Shown piece by piece: positions 30,869 through 33,716 of a stretch of 33,716 nucleotides of DNA (position 1 is its first letter; every line of letters begins with the position of its first letter). The DNA comes from CAZRNB01 sp964601355 (GTDB taxonomy: Bacteria > Planctomycetota > Phycisphaerae > Sedimentisphaerales > Anaerobacaceae): the NCBI GenBank assembly GCA_964601355.1, contig CAZRNB010000018.1, positions 1-33,716 of the forward strand. Direction: 5' to 3'. Made by a program: the position numbers and the translations under genes. The notes beneath the pieces are model-generated. The model was given only the letters and a program-made list of their open reading frames with translations, ran no database searches and was not told the origin of the DNA.

Positions 30869-33292
30869 ATGAGTAAATACCCAACCGAAAGTTTGTTTGG
30901 ACAGATGGATTCCCGCCTGCGCGGGAATGACAATACTACGATATGTGATCACATTATTCGCGTGGCGTTTGAGACGGCGGCGGATACGGAATTCGATTAT
31001 GCTGTGCCGGATGAGCTTTGGCCAATCGAGCCTGGCCGGCGAGTTGAAGTCCCATTCGGCAGAAAGAACAAACTTGAAATCGGATTCTGCGTTTCGGTAG
31101 AAAAAAGAGATTGCTTCTCTGCGCTCGCAATGACCGAAGGGGGGAAAAAGCAGTTCAAGCTGAAAAAAGTTGTCAAGGTCGTTGATAAAGAGCCATTGCT
31201 GGATGCGGAGCTTATGGAGTTGGCTCGCTGGATAAGTAGCTATTATGTTTGTCCTTTAGGGCAAATCTTGGCAGCGATGGTGCCATCCGCAGTGAAAAAA
31301 GCTATTGGTGCAAGAACAGAGAAATATGTTTATCTTGCAATTAAAGTCGAAAATATCGTCGAGGCTGCTAAACAGATTAGGGGCAAAAAGCAAGGTCAAA
31401 TTGTTGAGTGCTTACGGTATCATCAGGCCTTCAAATCAGAGACAGCTTTAGAGTTGCAGGGCGTTTTAGATGCAATCGATTGTGGTAAAGAGCCGATAAA
31501 AAGATTGGCGGAAAAGCAGATTATCAAGATAGTCCAAAAGACCATATTGAGATCCTTGCCTGTGATTCCAAAGGGAATGTCGATTAAAGCAGAAGACGTT
31601 GTTCTCAATGAAGACCAGCAGAAGGCATTGGCTCATTTTAAATCTGCGATAGAGTCGGCTAAATTCGGCGTCACGCTTTTGTATGGCGTCACCGACAGCG
31701 GCAAGACCGAGCTTTATATAAGAGCTATCGAGGAAGTTTTGCGAAAGGGCAAAAGCGCCATCATTTTACTTCCTGAGATTGCGCTTACCACTCAGACCAT
31801 CCAACGCTTTAGTGCAAGGTTTCAAAGAATAGCGGTTATGCACTCTGGCTTGACGGCTGCTCAGCGCAATGTCCAGTGGCAAAAAATAAAATCGGGCGAT
31901 GCCGATGTGGTTATCGGCGCTCGTTCAGCGATTTTTGCGCCGCTTTCGAGGCTTGGCCTTATCGTCGTTGATGAGGAGCATGAGCCGAGCTACAAGCAGG
32001 ATACGGCTCCACGTTATCACGGCAGAGACGTTGCGATAAAACGGGCGCAAATAGCTAATGCCCTTTGTATTCTCGGAAGCGCTACGCCATCGTTGGAAAC
32101 GCTGGCTAACTGCCGGGGGAAAAGATATTTTAGTCTTGTACGTTTGCCTAAGAGAGTGATGAATCTGCCGATGCCCGAAATGAGGCTTGTTGATTTACAG
32201 AAGGCAGGTTACTCACACAAAGAGATTAATTTGATAAGTGAGCCGCTGGCTGAAGGCTTGAAGCAGACGCTGGCTAAAAGTGAGCAGGCCATTTTGCTCT
32301 TAAATAGACGCGGTTACAGCAATTTTATATTTTGCCCATCCTGCAAGTATTCGCTGCACTGCCGAAACTGCGATGCAACGCTGACCTTTCACAGATCGAA
32401 TGTCCCACGTGGAGCGGCTTGCGCCCCGGTGTTCCATCAAATACGGACGGTTACCGGAAGGCATATAGCTTCCGGTTACGCTATGTGTCACTACTGTTTG
32501 GCGCAGACTTTGGTCCATGAAAAGTGTCCTCTATGTGGCGCCAGGTTGATAATGATTGGGCTTGGCTCGCAACGGCTCGAAGAAGAGCTGGCTGCGAAAT
32601 TTCCGCAAGCTCGTGTCTCAAGAGTTGACAGTGATTCTATGGCAAGCGGGGATTATTACAGAGTTCTGAAAGACTTCAGCGAAGGTCGAATTGATATATT
32701 AGCAGGCACGCAAATGCTTGCTAAAGGCTTGCATTTTCCTAATGTGACGCTGGTAGGTATTATCAGTGCCGATACTTGTCTATATCTGCCGGATTTCCGA
32801 GCGAATGAGCGGACGTTTCAATTGATTTCTCAGGTTGCCGGCCGGGCAGGCCGCTCTGCGAAAAAAGGTACGGTGTTTGTTCAGACATTTTTGCCGAATC
32901 AGCCGGCTATAAAATCTGCCTTGGAGGGAGATTTTAACGGCTTTGTGAAGGAAGAGCTCAAGCATCGCAAGGCCTGCAATTTGCCTCCATTTTGGCGGCT
33001 GGCGATTGTCACTTTGCGGGACGTGTCCTTTGACAAGCTCCAGACCGCCTGCAGCAGGATGCGTGAGCAAATCGACCGGATTGTCCAGCAGGAGAATCTA
33101 AAAGCGGTCGTTCGCGGGCCGATGCCGGCTGCAATAAGCAGGATTCAGCGTTTTCACAGGATGCAGATAATTGTTCAGGTTCCCGAGGCCGCGATTTTAC
33201 GGGAGCTTTTTAACGGCTTGCGTGTCCACCAACGGCGGATTCGACCGGCGGTTAAAGTTGCCGTAGATATAGACCCGGTAAATTTATTATAG
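30869..33292 (+). CDS. priA: Primosomal protein N' (PriA helicase) with repeat-derived insertions
   Basis: PriA restarts stalled replication forks by 3'-5' unwinding and DnaB loading. Seen here: Walker A GVTDSGKTELY (273-283), DEEH box VVDEEHEPSYKQ (367-378), GSATPSLET (403-411), a zinc site of eight cysteines (489, 492, 498, 501, 540, 543, 553, 556), and the motif V/VI region LAGTQMLAKGLHFPNVTLVG and QVAGRAGRS. At 807 residues it is longer than the usual 730-750. The excess maps to three segments: 13-22 (DSRLRGND-type), 80-89 (RDCFSALAMT) and about 512-537, which splits the zinc region between FHRS and CHYC. The normal PriA N-terminus starts near residue 29 (IIRVAFE), so the start is uncertain: ATG 30869 or ATG 30905. 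Confidence 0.93.
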   Translation: MSKYPTESLFGQMDSRLRGNDNTTICDHIIRVAFETAADTEFDYAVPDELWPIEPGRRVEVPFGRKNKLEIGFCVSVEKRDCFSALAMTEGGKKQFKLKKVVKVVDKEPLLDAELMELARWISSYYVCPLGQILAAMVPSAVKKAIGARTEKYVYLAIKVENIVEAAKQIRGKKQGQIVECLRYHQAFKSETALELQGVLDAIDCGKEPIKRLAEKQIIKIVQKTILRSLPVIPKGMSIKAEDVVLNEDQQKALAHFKSAIESAKFGVTLLYGVTDSGKTELYIRAIEEVLRKGKSAIILLPEIALTTQTIQRFSARFQRIAVMHSGLTAAQRNVQWQKIKSGDADVVIGARSAIFAPLSRLGLIVVDEEHEPSYKQDTAPRYHGRDVAIKRAQIANALCILGSATPSLETLANCRGKRYFSLVRLPKRVMNLPMPEMRLVDLQKAGYSHKEINLISEPLAEGLKQTLAKSEQAILLLNRRGYSNFIFCPSCKYSLHCRNCDATLTFHRSNVPRGAACAPVFHQIRTVTGRHIASGYAMCHYCLAQTLVHEKCPLCGARLIMIGLGSQRLEEELAAKFPQARVSRVDSDSMASGDYYRVLKDFSEGRIDILAGTQMLAKGLHFPNVTLVGIISADTCLYLPDFRANERTFQLISQVAGRAGRSAKKGTVFVQTFLPNQPAIKSALEGDFNGFVKEELKHRKACNLPPFWRLAIVTLRDVSFDKLQTACSRMREQIDRIVQQENLKAVVRGPMPAAISRIQRFHRMQIIVQVPEAAILRELFNGLRVHQRRIRPAVKVAVDIDPVNLL
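30906..30932 (+). repeat. Palindromic repeat copy forming the N-terminus of priA
   Basis: TGGATTCCCGCCTGCGCGGG plus AATGACA matches the right end of the 28308-28376 element (25 of 27). It is read in frame as MDSRLRGNDN, residues 13-22, and includes one of the two candidate ATG starts. Confidence 0.85.
31107..31134 (+). repeat. Palindromic repeat fragment within priA
   Basis: GAGATTGCTTCTCTGCGCTC plus GCAATGAC matches 30754-30781 at 26 of 28 positions. It is read in frame as RDCFSALAMT (80-89), between the 3'BD beta-strands of the PriA N-terminal domain. Confidence 0.8.
32402..32479 (+). repeat. Third in-frame insertion in priA, with internal inverted repeat
   Basis: The stretch encodes roughly 26 extra residues inside the zinc-binding region. 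It contains CCACGTGG (32405-32412) and the arms GTTACCGGAAG (32450-32460) and CTTCCGGTTAC (32469-32479), which pair at 10 of 11 positions across an 8-nt loop. No second copy is in the window, so its family is unknown. Confidence 0.6.
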
Positions 33293-33334
33293 CTTGCAAT
33301 TGAGAATCTGACGTGTTATATTTTTTTTGTTTTC

Positions 33335-33409
33335 CGGGGAGTAGCTCAGCTTGGCTAGAGCGCTTGGTTCGGGACCAAGAGGTCGCAGGTTCAAATCCTG
33401 TCTCCCCGA
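33335..33409 (+). tRNA. tRNA-Pro (anticodon CGG)
   Basis: A full cloverleaf folds by eye: acceptor CGGGGAG with CTCCCCG, D-arm GCTC...GAGC, anticodon stem CTTGG-TTCGGGA-CCAAG with anticodon CGG, variable loop AGGTC, and T-arm GCAGG-TTCAAAT-CCTGT. The discriminator is A, and CCA is not encoded (followed by TTT). It starts 42 bp after the priA stop, behind a T-rich spacer. Confidence 0.97.
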
Positions 33410-33716
33410 TTTCGCTGGCTGTTAGCCGGCTAAAAACTTATGGGGTGGGTTTTTCTCTGCACAAAGAAAAATAGCGTATCGCCAAGTTGTTTTCTTATGC
33501 AGTATTTTGCAGAAAAGGTTTTTACCGGACGCTTCCTGCTCTGTTTGTAGTTCCAGGATGATGTCACCTCTTTGTAGGACGCGCGGGGGTGCATGTCACA
33601 TTTATAGGTAAAGACAGGTTATTCTATTGCCTACCTGCTGCGCCGAGCGCAGCACGGCGAGTTATCACAATCGTTAATAGCGAGCCTCCTTTTGTCACCT
33701 CGACCGAGGCCGCAAG
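33410..33716. other. Intergenic end of the window with no recognised gene
   Basis: A hairpin GCTGGCT-GTT-AGCCGGC lies just downstream of the tRNA (33414-33430), without a T-run. The remainder has no ORF, tRNA or repeat that I can support; GTCAC-containing words recur (33564, 33595, 33694) but without clear periodicity. Confidence 0.5.

Overview
The window looks like chromosomal DNA of a Gram-negative bacterium, roughly 40-43% GC in most of the lines I counted. An exosortase, an EpsI-type partner, a BY-kinase chain-length regulator, a very long TPR protein and few Shine-Dalgarno sites together suggest a planctomycete (Phycisphaerae-like) or other PVC-type organism. That assignment is an inference with moderate to low confidence.

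Positions 48-27187 hold one long minus-strand exopolysaccharide/exosortase cluster. In transcription order (right to left) it encodes: EpsI; a DegT-type sugar aminotransferase translationally coupled to a WbqC-like protein; an NAD-dependent sugar epimerase/dehydratase; a Wzx-type flippase; a GT2 glycosyltransferase; a broken GT2 gene; another GT2; a protein-kinase-fold protein; a Wzy/WaaL-type polymerase or ligase; a CapK/PaaK-type adenylate-forming enzyme; a GT4; a methyltransferase; a GT2; an Alg14-like/Alg13-like pair (PssD/PssE); an exosortase fused to a degenerate sugar-nucleotidyltransferase and left-handed beta-helix; a Wzc-type BY-kinase; an initiating sugar-phosphate transferase with a similar N-terminal module; a 1415-residue TPR protein; and a stand-alone LuxR-type DNA-binding protein. 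The logic is Wzx/Wzy-type: lipid-linked initiation, sequential glycosyl transfer, flipping, polymerisation and chain-length control, with an exosortase attached. No outer-membrane export porin and no PEP-CTERM substrate is visible here.

Positions 27188-28586 are a gene-poor border. They contain a likely promoter, a nest of palindromes with a widely spaced 17-bp inverted pair, 11-bp-period and 15-bp direct repeats, a 3' fragment of a tRNA-Val gene, and a palindromic dispersed repeat. This fits the attachment-site end of an integrated element lying on the side of the polysaccharide cluster.

Positions 28587-33409 look like core chromosome on the plus strand: a membrane-anchored protein of unknown function, an LhgO-type FAD oxidoreductase, PriA helicase and tRNA-Pro(CGG). 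The priA gene carries three in-frame extra segments. Two match dispersed palindromic repeats seen elsewhere in the window, and the third contains its own inverted repeat.

The most unusual points are the two fusions of inactive-looking nucleotidyltransferase/beta-helix modules to an exosortase and to the initiating glycosyl-phosphate transferase, the repeat-derived insertions in priA, and the evidence that the cluster is a mosaic island (tRNA fragment, truncated and frameshifted GT2 gene, abrupt composition changes).
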